A stretch of DNA of 64,000 nt from Apiosordaria backusii (Eukaryota; Ascomycota; Sordariomycetes; Sordariales; Lasiosphaeriaceae). The notes beneath the pieces were generated by a model, which was given only the letters and a program-made list of their open reading frames with translations, did not search any database and was not told the origin of the DNA. Position numbers and translations under genes: made by a program. Each line of letters starts with the position of its first letter. Position 1 is the first letter of the stretch. Shown here piece by piece: positions 48,493 through 60,285 of the stretch. The stretch covers positions 2,728,001-2,792,000 of the forward strand of contig JAUKTV010000001.1 of the NCBI GenBank assembly GCA_030549205.1, in the 5' to 3' direction.

Positions 48493-49160
48493 ATGGCGAA
48501 CGAAAAGAAGGCCGTCCAGGTGTTTGGCAAGAAGAAGAATGCCACAGGTATGCGAATTTTTGATTGCCCTGCCGAAACCGTCGAAACGAATCTCCGAGGG
48601 CAAAATCGCTAACCGTCGCCATCGTTGCAGCCGTCGCTCGCGCTGTGGAGGGCCGTGGCCTCATCAAGGTCAACGGCAAGCCTCTGAAGCTCTTCGCCCC
48701 TGAGATCCTCCGGGCCAAGCTCTACGAGCCCATCCTCATCCTCGGCACCGAGAACTTCGCCGCCATCGATATCCGGATCAAGGTCGCTGGTGGTGGTCAC
48801 ACTTCGCAGGTTTACGCTGTGCGCCAGGCTGTACGTTATCATCTCCCAACAATTCGCGCAATGGGAAAAGGGACAAGTTACTAACAATTGGGAACAGATT
48901 GCCAAGGCTGTTGTATGTACCGTTCCGAAGAATCGAAACGACGAGCGAAACTCGAAGACCGCGTCCGGACAATGATAGACTGACATTTACTTTAGGTTGC
49001 CTACTACGCCAAGTACATCGATGAGCACACCAAGAACGTCCTGAAGAGCTCCCTCATCCAGTTCGACCGCAGCCTCCTCGTCGCCGATCCCCGTCGGTGC
49101 GAGCCCAAGAAGTTCGGTGGTAAGGGTGCCCGCTCCAGATTCCAGAAGTCTTACCGTTAA
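48493..49160 (+). CDS. RPS16: 40S ribosomal protein S16 (uS9)
   Basis: Small-subunit ribosomal protein whose C-terminal tail reaches the decoding centre. Four exons: 48493..48547, 48631..48830, 48898..48912 and 48996..49160, giving 144 aa. The third exon is only 15 nt (IAKAV), flanked by introns of 67 and 83 nt with GTACGT and GTATGT donors. It is required to give VYAVRQA-IAKAV-VAYYAKYIDEH, matching the family. Other hallmarks are VQVFGKKKNATAVA, GRGLIKVNGKP, GGGHTSQVYA and the invariant C-terminus KKFGGKGARSRFQKSYR. Codon use is strongly biased to C-ending codons, as for highly expressed genes. Confidence 0.97.
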
Positions 49161-51342
49161 GCGGTGGTTCGTTTGGTCATTTGGGGGGCGGAGGATCTCG
49201 GATGGGCACGGACGGCGTTCGGCATTGCATTGGGCAGAATACGAGTCGATATTTGGCCTCTTACCGAAGAGATGGCCTGCCGAGGGGGTGCCGCGCTTTG
49301 CTTTGGTGGTTGTTCCCCCCGGCCGAGATAGGAATCAGACTCGGAGTCTTCTTGTTGTTGACCCACCTTTACGATACCTCACGACGGGAGTCTGTTTTTT
49401 TGTGGATCAATGTGAACTCAGGCACCGTTTTTTTATGATGTTCAGCGACGAAAATAAGGGAGGGGAGTTCAGGTATAGAGGCAGCTCAAAACGATCGTTG
49501 GTTTTTCCCAAAAGAAAACCGAGGGTCCCCAATGCTATCCGTGTTCACCAACTTCACATTGATCTGTTCGAGGCGCATTTGGGGTGGAGGAGGGAGGCGT
49601 ACAAGCCAACGTGAGAGCGTAGGCTGCATATGTGGTCGCTCGCCGACTTGGAGACTTGAGGGTAGAGCACCAAATCCAACATCAATACGCACTCCTAAGA
49701 CCAGTCCCAGTTCTCACTTCAGGCTCCCTCCACGTAGCGATGACGACGGGCCCCATTTCTTCCTACAGTTCGCATACTCGATCCATCCAGCAGCCCCTTT
49801 TTCATTTTATACCTCATTTCGCCCTTGAAAAGATCAACCACGGCGAGCAGGCTGATATCACCTCTACATGACTTACAGATTAGAACCGAAGGAAAGACAA
49901 AGCCTACCAGCGAAGCACGATAGGTACCAGAGCATCAAACCAAAAGATATTTCTCAGAGAGACAGGACCTAGTCGGTCGCCGGCCACGACCTTCTCCATT
50001 TAGTTCAAATCTGGCAGGATCTTGTTCACCACTACTACTGTGAAATACGCGAGAGAGAAAGGTCAACAGCCCGTGTGTGTGTGTGTGTGTGTGTGCGTGT
50101 GTGCCTGTGTGAGCGCACATCCTCTCTCTCTCTCTCTCTCTTCCCACCTCATCCTAAAACGAGAGAACCACCGAGGTAACTTTGCTTGCCCGTTATTATT
50201 ACTTCCAAGTTCCATCACCTAAACCACAGGGCGCTTACGCGAATCTAGCAACGACGGCAGTTCGACAGAATCTTTTTACACGCGCCGCGCCGGCCGAAAC
50301 GAGGGTTCAAACTCCATATCAAGCCCAGGAAGGTTCGAGGGTCGAGGTGTGCGAGAGTGTGTGGTGTGTGTGAGTGGTGCCCATGAAAACCCACTCCAGC
50401 CAATCACGCCTTCCCACGTCAATAGGGTCCCTCTTCCTAAAATTGGATCTGTGTACACATAACATGCCTTCTCTACACTACATAACGAGAGGTATGTTTA
50501 AAAAAGAGTCGAAGCCCCGTTCCGAGTTTCCCTTCCTCGCTTCTTTTCTCACTGGTTGAATTTTCCACCTTCTTTTCTCTTCAATCGACCATGTTTTGGT
50601 CTTGGAGCTCGAAAAAATTCATCTTCAAACCCATCTCCTAAGCGCCCTCCCCTCTCAACCCACCCCGGTCTCGGTTTCCCCTCTACCTCACAACGCGCCT
50701 CTTGTCACACATGCCACTGCTTGGCACTCAGAATGTGTTCACTCAACGTTGCTCTCAGATACGCGCAAAGACACTATTATTACAGCATGAGAAAAGCGAT
50801 CCGCTTGCTTGCCATATCATCATCATACGTCGTCAAAGATTAGATGTGGTGGTAGTTCCAAAAGCAGCAACGCAACAAAAAGACAAAAAGATACAAGCTA
50901 TCCAAGACACCGAGGCTTCGCGCCAATTCCTCTTCCCCAAGATACGCACATGTTTCCAGACAATAAGAGAAAACGCCTTGGCCCGCTAATAACCCTTCCC
51001 TGCATCCCGCTGCTCCAAGAAACTGACAAGCGCCACTTTCGTGTGTTGTTATATGAGAGATGTAGCTAATCATGCCCCCAGCCTTGCGGCTACTCTCTGA
51101 ACCCAACTAGGCGTCAGGTATTGTGTTGCAGATCAAAGAACGAAATCATTTTTTGCTGCGCATTGGAACGTCAGTTCTCGGAGTCGGTTGTCGACGCCCA
51201 GATGAGACTTTCCCTCACGAACATGTCAGGCGAACACGACGAGACAAGCGTCCCTGCAAGCCCACGCAACATACAAGCCAGCTGAATCCAACCTCGCCAG
51301 ATGTCCTAGACGACAAACGGCACATGTCAGAAATGAGATGGC
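49161..51342. other. 2.2-kb convergent intergenic region
   Basis: Between the 3' ends of RPS16 and ARL8. It contains the TG/CT microsatellite at 50073-50141. No convincing gene or RNA is seen. Confidence 0.45.
50073..50141. repeat. (GT)n followed by (CT)n microsatellite
   Basis: A GT tract of about 11 units starts at 50073 and continues as interrupted GTGTG to about 50111. After a short spacer, a CT tract of about 10 units runs to 50141. Confidence 0.93.
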
Positions 51343-52182
51343 TCACCTGTTGGCAAACTTCATCAGCCATTGAAGAACAGCCTCCAGATTGGTCTCCTCC
51401 TTTGCCGAGATGCCATAGCAGGACACCTCGCGATGTGCAATATTCTTGAGGTCCATGGCGTCGATGAGCTCATCCACAGTGAGCTTGTTTACGAGATCAG
51501 ACTTGTTCCCGAGAACAAGCAAAGGGATGCCGTCAAGGCTTGGCTGGTTCATTAACGAGTGTAGCTCTTCGCGGGCCATGGGAAGCGCATCGACATCAGC
51601 AATATCGACGATAAAGACGATAGCGTTGACATTCCGGCAATATCGCTCCCACATTGGACGGAAGCGGGGTTGCCCACCCAAGTCCCAGCACTTGAGCGTC
51701 ACATGTCCCCGTTGCAACCGCTTCATGTTGAAGCCCACTGTCGGTATCGAGCTGCAAGATGTGGTCAGCAGGGAAAAAACCGAGGGAACTGGGCACAAGG
51801 GGTCGCATCGGGCTTGTAGAGATGGTGACAAGGTTGCTGTGTGGTTGGCAACTTACTCTATGGCAAACTCTCCGCCCTGTTCTCAAACATATGGGGTCAG
51901 TATCACAATCACCTGTGAGGTAGGTCTCGGCCCTCACTTACCGACAGCACCCGGAGCAGAGATGTTTTGCCCGCATTCTGCAGCCCGATCATGGTAACGT
52001 CCATTTCGGTGGCCCTAGGGGCTTGTTAGCTCCGGATCTCATCGAGGTGTCGGCGCCGTCGTCGATGAGCTGTGAGTCGGGAGAGCCCCGCAGCAGCTCG
52101 GGGGCGCGGGATGCATAGCATGCACAACTTACCAGAAGGTCCGTAACAACCAGTCGTACACTCGCTTGAATAACCCCGCCAT
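51343..52182 (-). CDS. ARL8: Arf-like small GTPase ARL8
   Basis: Arf-family GTPase that in animals and plants sits on lysosomes/late endosomes and links them to motors and tethering complexes. Exons are 52133..52182, 51942..52014, 51857..51876 and 51343..51751, giving 183 aa. The third exon is a 20-nt microexon (GGEFAI plus part of Asp). Motifs are the P-loop GLQNAGKTS, switch I SIPTVGFNM, switch II WDLGGQPRFRPMWERYCR, NKSD and SAKEE. The N-terminal amphipathic helix MAGLFKRVYDWLLRTFW lacks a myristoylation glycine at position 2, as in other ARL8 proteins. The stop falls in AACAGGTGA, which is also a good splice donor: an intron to CTAG near 51298 is possible, giving an alternative C-terminus. 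Confidence 0.95.
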
Positions 52183-54167
52183 GATTCGTCAACGATGCCG
52201 TGATGTCCAAGAGGGAAAATATAGGTGGTCTTCAAGGCAAAAGCCAAAATCGCAGCAAGTGGGCCTGACGTAGTGGTTCCAGCGGACAGAGCCGTTTTGA
52301 AGGTGGTAAAGAAAAGTTGAAGACCGACTGGGCTTGTTTTAAGTAGGCTGCTGGGCTCAGAGAGGCCCCTGGCGGCGCAAAATTAGGAATAAAATGTCTC
52401 GTATGACCCGAGTCCGTAGAGTTGTTGCAATTTCGCAACGAGATGGGAAACAGAATGAATTCCTTTTTGTGATCGGTGAGAAGCCAGACGCGGGGCAGCG
52501 CGGGTGTGGGTGAGCGATCAGGTCGGCCCACAAGGCACTGGAAGATGGCACCGGGGAACACCAAATATGGGTAACGGTAGTGCAGTCACCTCAAGCTGTG
52601 GTCCGTGCCTTTTTGTGCGTGTGAAGGCTTGATGATGGTGCCCTGGTAATGTCGAACAAGACAGCGGCTATGACCAGGGTTTCATTCGTTTGCGCCGTCT
52701 GGGGGCGGAGCGGCAGCAGCAGAAGCTGGACGACGAGGACAAGAGGCGAGGGAAGATGTCGGCAGGACGAGACGATCGTCTGTGATCAATGGGCAAAAGC
52801 GGCGGCTCAGATCGACCGGGTTGCAGGTGTCAGTGCTGCACTGATGAGCCCTCAAGGTCTGGGGCCAAGCGGCGGCAGCGAGCGGTTGCGCGAAAGGACA
52901 CACGGCCGGCAGAGTGCAGCAAGGGGTGCCGTCAAGGGTATTTCTGTAGTGTGCTAATAAAAACCTATCCAAGCAGGGTATCGAGCATGAGACAAAAGAG
53001 GATGAAGGACGAAATTCAATTGCGAGAAGACGGAAGTGCAGAGGTCACCTCGTCACCTCCCAGGCAGTTCAAGGCTGTGGCTGCCCCCCGCCGCGATCGC
53101 AACGGGGGTGTGCAGTTACCTTCCAAACCTTAATTACCTCCGGTGCACCTGTTGGATGCTGTGATCAAGACAGTGGAGATGGAATTTGCAGGTAGCCCGT
53201 TGCAGATCCACTGTATGCGTCTCCGTTTCTGGGGCAAGCACAAAAGAGAGCCTCACATGTGTTTCTGGATCTCAAATAGGCTCGCTCATTTCATCAAGTA
53301 GCATACCCATATGTACCTATGTACAGTTATTAACCAAGTAACGCTGTCTGAGCAGATGGAAATCTCTGGGACGCTGCAGACGGGATGGCGCGTTTTACAC
53401 CACTTACATGATGGCAGGGGTGCATTTGTACGAGCCTTCATGCTCTTTGACAGCTGCACAGACCAGTTCTCGCTGGATCTTGGAAGAGATATGGCTTTGG
53501 ATATGTACCCCGAGATAAGTTAACGCCTCCAGGTCTCAAGATGGAACTTGATTACTAAATTTTTGGCCTACCTCATGCGCCAAAGGTAGGAGCGTTACGG
53601 TGGCTTCCAGGTCCTCACTGTGTGCCGTATACCACATGAGCATTTACACACAGCTTCACAGTTTGTGTACATGTACCTACCCATGTCTACATATTGGGAC
53701 GTGGGTGCTACCTGAGAGCAACAAAACGCTTTCTAGAGTGACCTCGGGGTAGGATGCAAGCAACATGAGGTAGTTGAAGTGGTGGTCACCTCCAACCTCA
53801 CAGCGGGGTCGATCAGCTTCACCGTGATTGGGCCATCAAAAAGTTTCCAAGTTTCCCCACGCCGAGAAAGCCCAATGGCGGCAGCAAATTGCAACGCTAC
53901 ACCAACGCAAACTAGTGCATGATGTACGGTAGGTATTTGCGGTATTCTGACTATCGAGCTACCATGAAACTAAACGAATATCTTGCCCGGGATTGAGACC
54001 ACAGCAACAGGCCCATGAGATCCGTCTCGGGACTCGTCAACCACTCGAGACAAGCAGGCAGCCGGCATGTCAGACGGGCCAGTATCCCTACATCCAGCCT
54101 GGCAAACAGCATGTCGCCTTCAATACCTGGCCTTATCCTGAAGCAATCACTGCTGCTGAACCTCTTC
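52183..54167. other. 2-kb intergenic region
   Basis: ARL8 promoter on the left, then about 1.2 kb with no gene. Short TACCTA-type motifs occur at about 53310 and 53670. No domain is seen in any frame. Confidence 0.45.
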
Positions 54168-55906
54168 CTAGTCGTCCAGAATCAGAAACTGCGACTCATA
54201 CCTAATCTGCCACAACGATACCGGGCGGATCACCTCGTTCACAAGTTGTAAGTGATGGATCGCATCACCGTGAGACCTGATCTTGTCCTTGCCGAAATAC
54301 AGAATCACCGGGTCTTCGACGACGTTGAACTTTCCCTCCCGATGGTCACGTTGAACTGCCACTGCTTCCCAAGCCTGGCGCACACGGGGCTCCAGCTTCA
54401 GATGCCAGTTGCTTCGCCATGTGATTTTCGCCTTTTGACCTGCACAATTCCCTGACGCTTGGTACCGGAAGACACAGGCGAGGCCCCTTCTGCCGTTCCA
54501 CAGCTCCATGACGTCCAGTTTTGGCATTTGTAGCGCCACGATGCCGGCCTTTTCGAGCATGTCATTGATCGTTTCAGGGTTTTTTGTCGGGGGATAAGAG
54601 CTGCGATGTAAGTGCGAGCGAGGTCAATCTTGTCCAGACCCAGTCCGGTTGGCAGGCTTGGAAGAAGTCATTGGCATCGACCAGAAACGATAGTGAAAGT
54701 TGGGTCAGGGTGTGGTACTTCTTTCCCGCGAAGACTTGACTGAGTTTTGGGAATGCGATTCGAATCGGTGGTCGAAAATAAAAGAAGTCGCCAGAGGGTT
54801 GATACTCCCCTCCCACCGACGCATCGTAGTCGTAATTAGAATCCTCAAATATGACCAGTTTATCCAGATTGTGACTGACGGCGTTGTAAAATTTCAAGTG
54901 ATCTGACGCATGTTACGATCAGCAGGACTGGGTCTTTTATGATAAACGTGAGATGTATTCCGCTTACCGTCGTTATTTGCTGCTGTATATCAAGATCCCA
55001 CCCTTTCCAGGGCTCACGGTGAAGTTGCCGTAGATTAACAAGTCGATGAGACACCAGATAATCGAGGTCTAGCTGGTGGAACCCGCGCCTCGTCTGTCGA
55101 CGCAGGATGAGGCTAGTGATCACCGGTACCGGAGGAATGCGTTGCCAGAAGTGCACTGCTGGCATCGGGAGCCGAAGTCTGCCGTATATGCGGAATGTTT
55201 CCTCGACGGACCATGTTGATGGAAGTCGGGCCGGTCTGCCATCCTCCCAGCCATGACAGTTATCCAGGTCAGCGACAGTTAGTGGACATTCCGGTTCATC
55301 TTCAGGAAGGATGTCCGGCTCAACCCGGATATATTTAAAGCAATGTTCCCAGTTACTTGGGGAGTTGGCACTGACGTCGAGCTCAATGCCGTCACCGGAT
55401 TCCCATCTGCTGAGAGTCTGAAGCAGGCAGCCAAGGGTCACAACAAAGACATCATAATCGTGCGGCGGTCGAGGGGACCGCGCCACATAATAGTTGCAGT
55501 CCCCGCAGGAATACCTGGGAAGCTCGATAGAAAGCCAGATATATTTGACAAGATGTCGTCGGCTTGCGGTGATCTTGTCGAAATTATCCAGTCTGTCCTT
55601 TGTGACTTTCAGTCGGGCAAAGGTCACCTTTTCGATGGCTTGTTGCCAACGTCTGCAAACCGAGGCATAGTGGGCTATTGAGAACTTTCGATCCCTGGTT
55701 ACCTCGTTCAATATCTTGGCCTGAATCTCCTCGGGGAGAGACTGCCAACAAGTTTGGCCCATCTCCCTATTGTCGTAGATGCTTTCTCGTTGATGTCTTG
55801 TAAGGATTTGGTGATCGTGTAGGACTTCAGAATGCATTTTTGGAAGAGATTGAGCGCCCATATTTATAGTTCGGACTCCGACTGTTGCCGTTCTCTTCAA
55901 AGCCAC
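54168..55906 (-). pseudogene. F-box protein gene with two frame disruptions
   Basis: The N-terminal frame (54968..55906) carries an F-box at about residues 55-100 (CWQSLPEEIQAKILNEVT, SIAHYASVCRRWQQAI). It continues as a fungal F-box/LRR-like protein, including EPWKGWDLDIQQQITT. A canonical-looking 65-nt intron (54903..54967, GTAAGC/GTCAG) follows, but splicing it enters the wrong frame and hits TGA at the third codon. The related frame downstream (HLKFYNAVSHNLDKLVIFEDSN...) is offset by +2. That frame in turn is lost at a six-A run at about 54577-54582 (DKKP then stop), where one base fewer would restore NPETINDMLEKAG in the last segment (54168..about 54580). The first and last segments are in the same frame. 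Either a decaying gene or two assembly errors. Confidence 0.72.
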
Positions 55907-56511
55907 TGGCTACTAGAGTTTCATCATGGCTGTCCTTGTGGAAAGCTTCTAGACTGATACGAGAGACCACTCCATCTGGCAGAATCTGTTGACCAGACGC
56001 TGGTGTGTAGTGAATTCATCTTGATAAATATGAATGCAACTGCACAGCATTTTCCTTCAGAGAAAATAAACCGGGGCCAGGTTTTAGTCCAGAGACGGAT
56101 GACGAAGGCAACAGGAGTTGAAGTTGTCAAATGTCTGCATGTTGATTATCTGTCGTTGAAAGCCAAATGCCCCACTGTAGCTTCCACAGCATAATCCCTG
56201 CCGCATTGCATCTCTTGGCGGTGTTCGTCTGATAAGCGATAAGAAGGCGGGCAGAAAAAAAAGTTCAGTGCAGCGAAACGCTCACCACCAAGCGCAGGCG
56301 CGAATCCATCCCCGAGACAATCAAGCGACCAAACACCACCCACAACGTGCTGCTTCGACGCCCAGAAACCCCGGAAACCACACATCATAGTATGAGCACA
56401 TAGCCAGCCCACCGCCGGCCTGGACGAGGACTGTTGTCAATTCTCGATTGGTGACCATTAAACTAAAAGTTTAGATTTCCGACACAAGATTGTGTTGCGA
56501 CAACAGCCAAA
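55907..56511. promoter_or_regulatory. Divergent promoter, F-box pseudogene and RPA2
   Basis: About 600 bp between head-to-head genes. The RPA2 leader is short and AC-rich. No named motif is identified. Confidence 0.4.
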
Positions 56512-59500
56512 ATGGCCCCCGAACAGACCAACACAACCTGGGAGCACGGGTACCACACACTTCGCCGAGAAAAGCTGTTTCGCAACCCCCCTACCGACCA
56601 TACCGCATACCCAGCTCTTCAAGAGGCTGTTAACCCACATATCGAAGCTTTCAATGCTCTTTTCCGCAACGATGACAAGCCAAGTCTGCTCGACCATGCG
56701 ATCGCCGAGATAGGGACCAAGACGTTCCTCGATGGTGACGAAAGGGCCGCACCCGCCGGCAAGAACAAGTTGACGGTTCGGTACAAGAGTGTTACTCTCC
56801 AGAGGGCCCAGGTTCCACCATCCAACAAATTCGCCAAGAGGCGCGAGATCTTTCCGGCCGAGTGCAGAGAAAGGCATGCCTCTTACCGAGGCAAACTCAC
56901 AGCCGTTCTTGAGTACCGTATCAACGATGGCGATGCCCATGAGTTTGTCCGTGAGCTGGGGCAAATGCCCATTATGGTCAAGGTAGGCTGGTCCCCCCCC
57001 TCTTCGGTTTAGGTTCCTGGGTCTTGTCTAATGCACCCTTCCGATGTACAGTCCAACAAGTGTCACTTGGAAAACAATAGCCCTGCTCAGCTCGTCGAGA
57101 AGAAAGAAGAGTCGGAGGAATTGGGCGGGTACTTCGTCATCAACGGCATCGAAAAGATCATCCGTCTGCTTCTTATGAACAAGAGAAACTTCCCGCTGGC
57201 AATCACCCGTCCTAGTTTCACAAACCGAGGTCCGTCCTATACACCGCACGGTATCATAGTACGATCAGTCCGTCCAGACGAAACCTCGCAAACCAATGTG
57301 CTCCACTACCTCAACGACGGCAATGTCACATTCAGATTCTCGTGGAGGAAGAACGAGTATCTTGTGCCTGTCATGATGATCTTGAAGGCGCTTGTCGAGA
57401 CCAACGATCGCGAGATTTTTGAGTGCTTAGTCGGTCCACCCACCTCCAAGGGGGTTGAGAACACCTTCTTGACGGACCGTGTCGAGCTTCTCCTCCGCAC
57501 ATACAAGACCTACGACCTATACACCAGAAACCAAACGCGAGCCTATCTTGGTAAAAAGTTCCGGGTGGTGCTTGGCGTGCCGGACACCCTGACCGACTAT
57601 GAGGTCGGCACCGAGTTTCTTCGGAAGGTGGTGCTTGTTCACCTTGGCTGCAATGATGTCACAGAGGAGCAGGACATGGACAAATTCAAAATGCTTTTGT
57701 TCATGTGCCGGAAGCTCTATGCCCTTGTCGCCGGCGACTGTGCCGTTGACAATCCTGACGCCGTCCAGAATCAAGAAATCTTGCTCGGCGGTTTCCTATA
57801 CGGCATGATCTTAAAGGAGCGACTTGAGGACTTGCTGTCGACATCGTTGAGGGGAGCTCTGCGTGATTATCTCAGACGCAATCCCACCGTCTCGTTTACC
57901 TCCCCTAGTTTCGCCAAGGACTTCCCCATTGCCATCTTCCGCAAGACGAACGAGAACATCGGCAATGCCCTGGAGTACTTCTTGTCAACGGGCAATCTAC
58001 AGAGCCCCTCCGGCCTTGATCTGCAACAAGTGTCTGGCTTCACCGTTGTGGCAGAAAAGCTCAACTTCTTGCGTTTCATCAGCCATTTCCGCATGGTCCA
58101 TCGTGGTAGTTTCTTCGCGCAGCTCAAGACTACCACAGTCCGCAAGTTGTTGCCCGAGTCCTGGGGTTTCCTCTGCCCTGTCCATACTCCTGATGGTTCT
58201 CCCTGTGGTTTGTTGAATCACTTTGCGCACAAGTGCAAGATCACTACGGAAGCCGCTGATGTCTCAGCCGTACCTGGCGTTTTATTGGAGCTTGGTGTCA
58301 ATACCTATTCCTCGGCCGCCACTACTGAAAGCGTTGTGGTGATGCTCGATGGCAAGGTTATAGGCTGGTGTGCCCCACAGAATGCCAAGCCTCTGGCCGA
58401 TACCCTGCGGCAATTGAAGGTTGAGGGTGGCCATGGAATCCCGCTTGAGCTTGAGATTGGCTATGTTCCCTCCTCCAATGGTGGCTCATACCCAGGCATC
58501 TACATGTCGTCTAACGCGTCAAGGATGGTCCGGCCTGTGAAGCATCTTGCTCTGAACAAGGAGGATTTCGTGGGTCCTTACGAACAACCCTACATGTCGA
58601 TTGCTTGCGTAGAACAAGAAATTGTTCCTGGCGATTCGACTCATGTTGAGTTTGATCCCACCAACATCCTCTCCATCTTGGCCAATATGACACCCTTCTC
58701 CGATTTCAACCAGTCTCCCCGTAATATGTACCAATGTCAGATGGGTAAGCAAACTATGGGCACACCAGGCGCAGCAATCGCGCATCGGACGGACAACAAG
58801 ATGTACCGCATTCAGACCGGCCAAACACCAGTCGTCCGAGCACCACTGCATAATACCTACGGTTTCGACAACTTCCCCAACGGATTCAACGCCGTTGTCG
58901 CGGTTATTTCTTATACCGGTTATGACATGGACGACGCCATGATTATCAACAAATCAGCACACGAACGCGGCTTTGGCTATGGTACCATTTATAAGACCAA
59001 GAAGATCAGTCTCAAGGATGACTCCAGGACGCGCAGTTCCAAAACAATTAACAAGATGTTTGGCTTCGCTCCGGGAAGCCCCATCCGGGCATCTGATCGG
59101 GAGATGCTCGACGAGGATGGGCTGCCGTATGTTGGGCGGCTGGTAAGGGAAGGTGATATCATCGCTGCCTGGTATACTGTTTCGGCCGACTACACGGGGA
59201 AGCTAGTGAACCGTGATGGTATCACGCATTGGGAGCGATACAAGGAGGCCGAAGACGCCTTCATCGAGGAGGTTCGTGTTATTGGCAGTGATACTGGCAA
59301 CGAGCCCCTTCAAACCCTTTCGATCAAGCTCCGGATTCCCAGATCCCCAGTTATTGGTGACAAGTTTTCTTCCCGTCACGGTCAGAAGGGTGTTTGCTCG
59401 CAGAAGTGGCCTGCTATCGACATGCCCTTCTCGGAGACGGGTATCCAGCCTGATGTTATCATCAACCCCCACGCTTTCCCGTCGCGTATGACAATCGGTA

Positions 59501-60285
59501 TGTTTGTCGAGTCTCTTGCAGGCAAGGCAGGTGCGCTGCATGGGCTGGCTCAGGACTCGACGCCCTTCAAATTCAGCGAGGAGAACATGGCGGCCGACTA
59601 CTTTGGACACCAGCTGATGAAGGCTGGCTACAACTATCACGGAAACGAGCCCATGTACTCTGGCATCACGGGCGAGGAGTTTTCGTGTGATATCTACATT
59701 GGTGTTGTCTACTACCAGAGACTGAGACACATGGTGAACGACAAGTACCAAGTGCGTACTACTGGTCCGGTCGTGCCGACAACAGGGCAGCCGATCAAGG
59801 GCCGCAAGAAGGGTGGTGGTATCCGCGTGGGAGAAATGGAGCGTGATGCTCTGCTGGCACACGGCACGGCCTTTTTGCTTCAGGATCGCCTTCTCAACTG
59901 CTCCGACTACTCCAAGTCGTGGATCTGCCGAGACTGCGGGTCTTTCCAGGCCGTGCAGCCGACGGTATCTCCGTTTATCGGGAAAAGGAAGCAAGTTGGC
60001 ACTGTCCGCTGCCGAAATTGCGCACAACGCTTGGATCAGATTGAGGATCTGGACCTCATGAAGCTGGATGGCGAGATCTGGGAGGATGGGCAAGGAGTCC
60101 AATGGATTGGTGGAGAGAACACCACCATGGTGGTGGTTCCTGGTGCGCTCAAGTACCTGGACGTTGAGCTTGCGGCCATGGGTGTTAAGCTCAAGTATAA
60201 TGTAGACAGCAAAGACCAGACCCGGAGAAGCGCTCTGAGACCAACGGCGCCGAAACTGCTCCCAAGCGGTGTGGCTGTGGCTTAA
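56512..60285 (+). CDS. RPA2: RNA polymerase I second-largest subunit (A135)
   Basis: Beta-like catalytic subunit of Pol I, which transcribes rDNA in the nucleolus. Exons are 56512..56982 and 57052..60285 (69-nt intron, phase 0), giving 1234 aa. The junction restores MPIMVK-SNKCHL. Landmarks: protrusion and lobe in the N-terminal half (GGYFVINGIEKIIR); fork region HRGSFFAQLKTTTVRKLLPESWG plus CPVHTPDGSPCGLLNH (about residues 507-550); active-site motif YTGYDMDDAMIINKSAHERG (about 780); GDKFSSRHGQKGVCS, which contacts the transcript (about 926). The C-terminal zinc ribbon is CRDCG (about 1116) and CRNC (about 1146), complete. The start is the first ATG in a good context (AAAATGGCC). No anomalies. 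Confidence 0.97.

Noticed and set aside
50935..51342. Possible small gene 3' of ARL8
   Set aside because: Only short frames without domains; more likely the ARL8 3' UTR.
59203..60102. 299-codon open frame antisense to RPA2
   Set aside because: It lies fully inside the conserved polymerase subunit on the other strand and shows no independent features.
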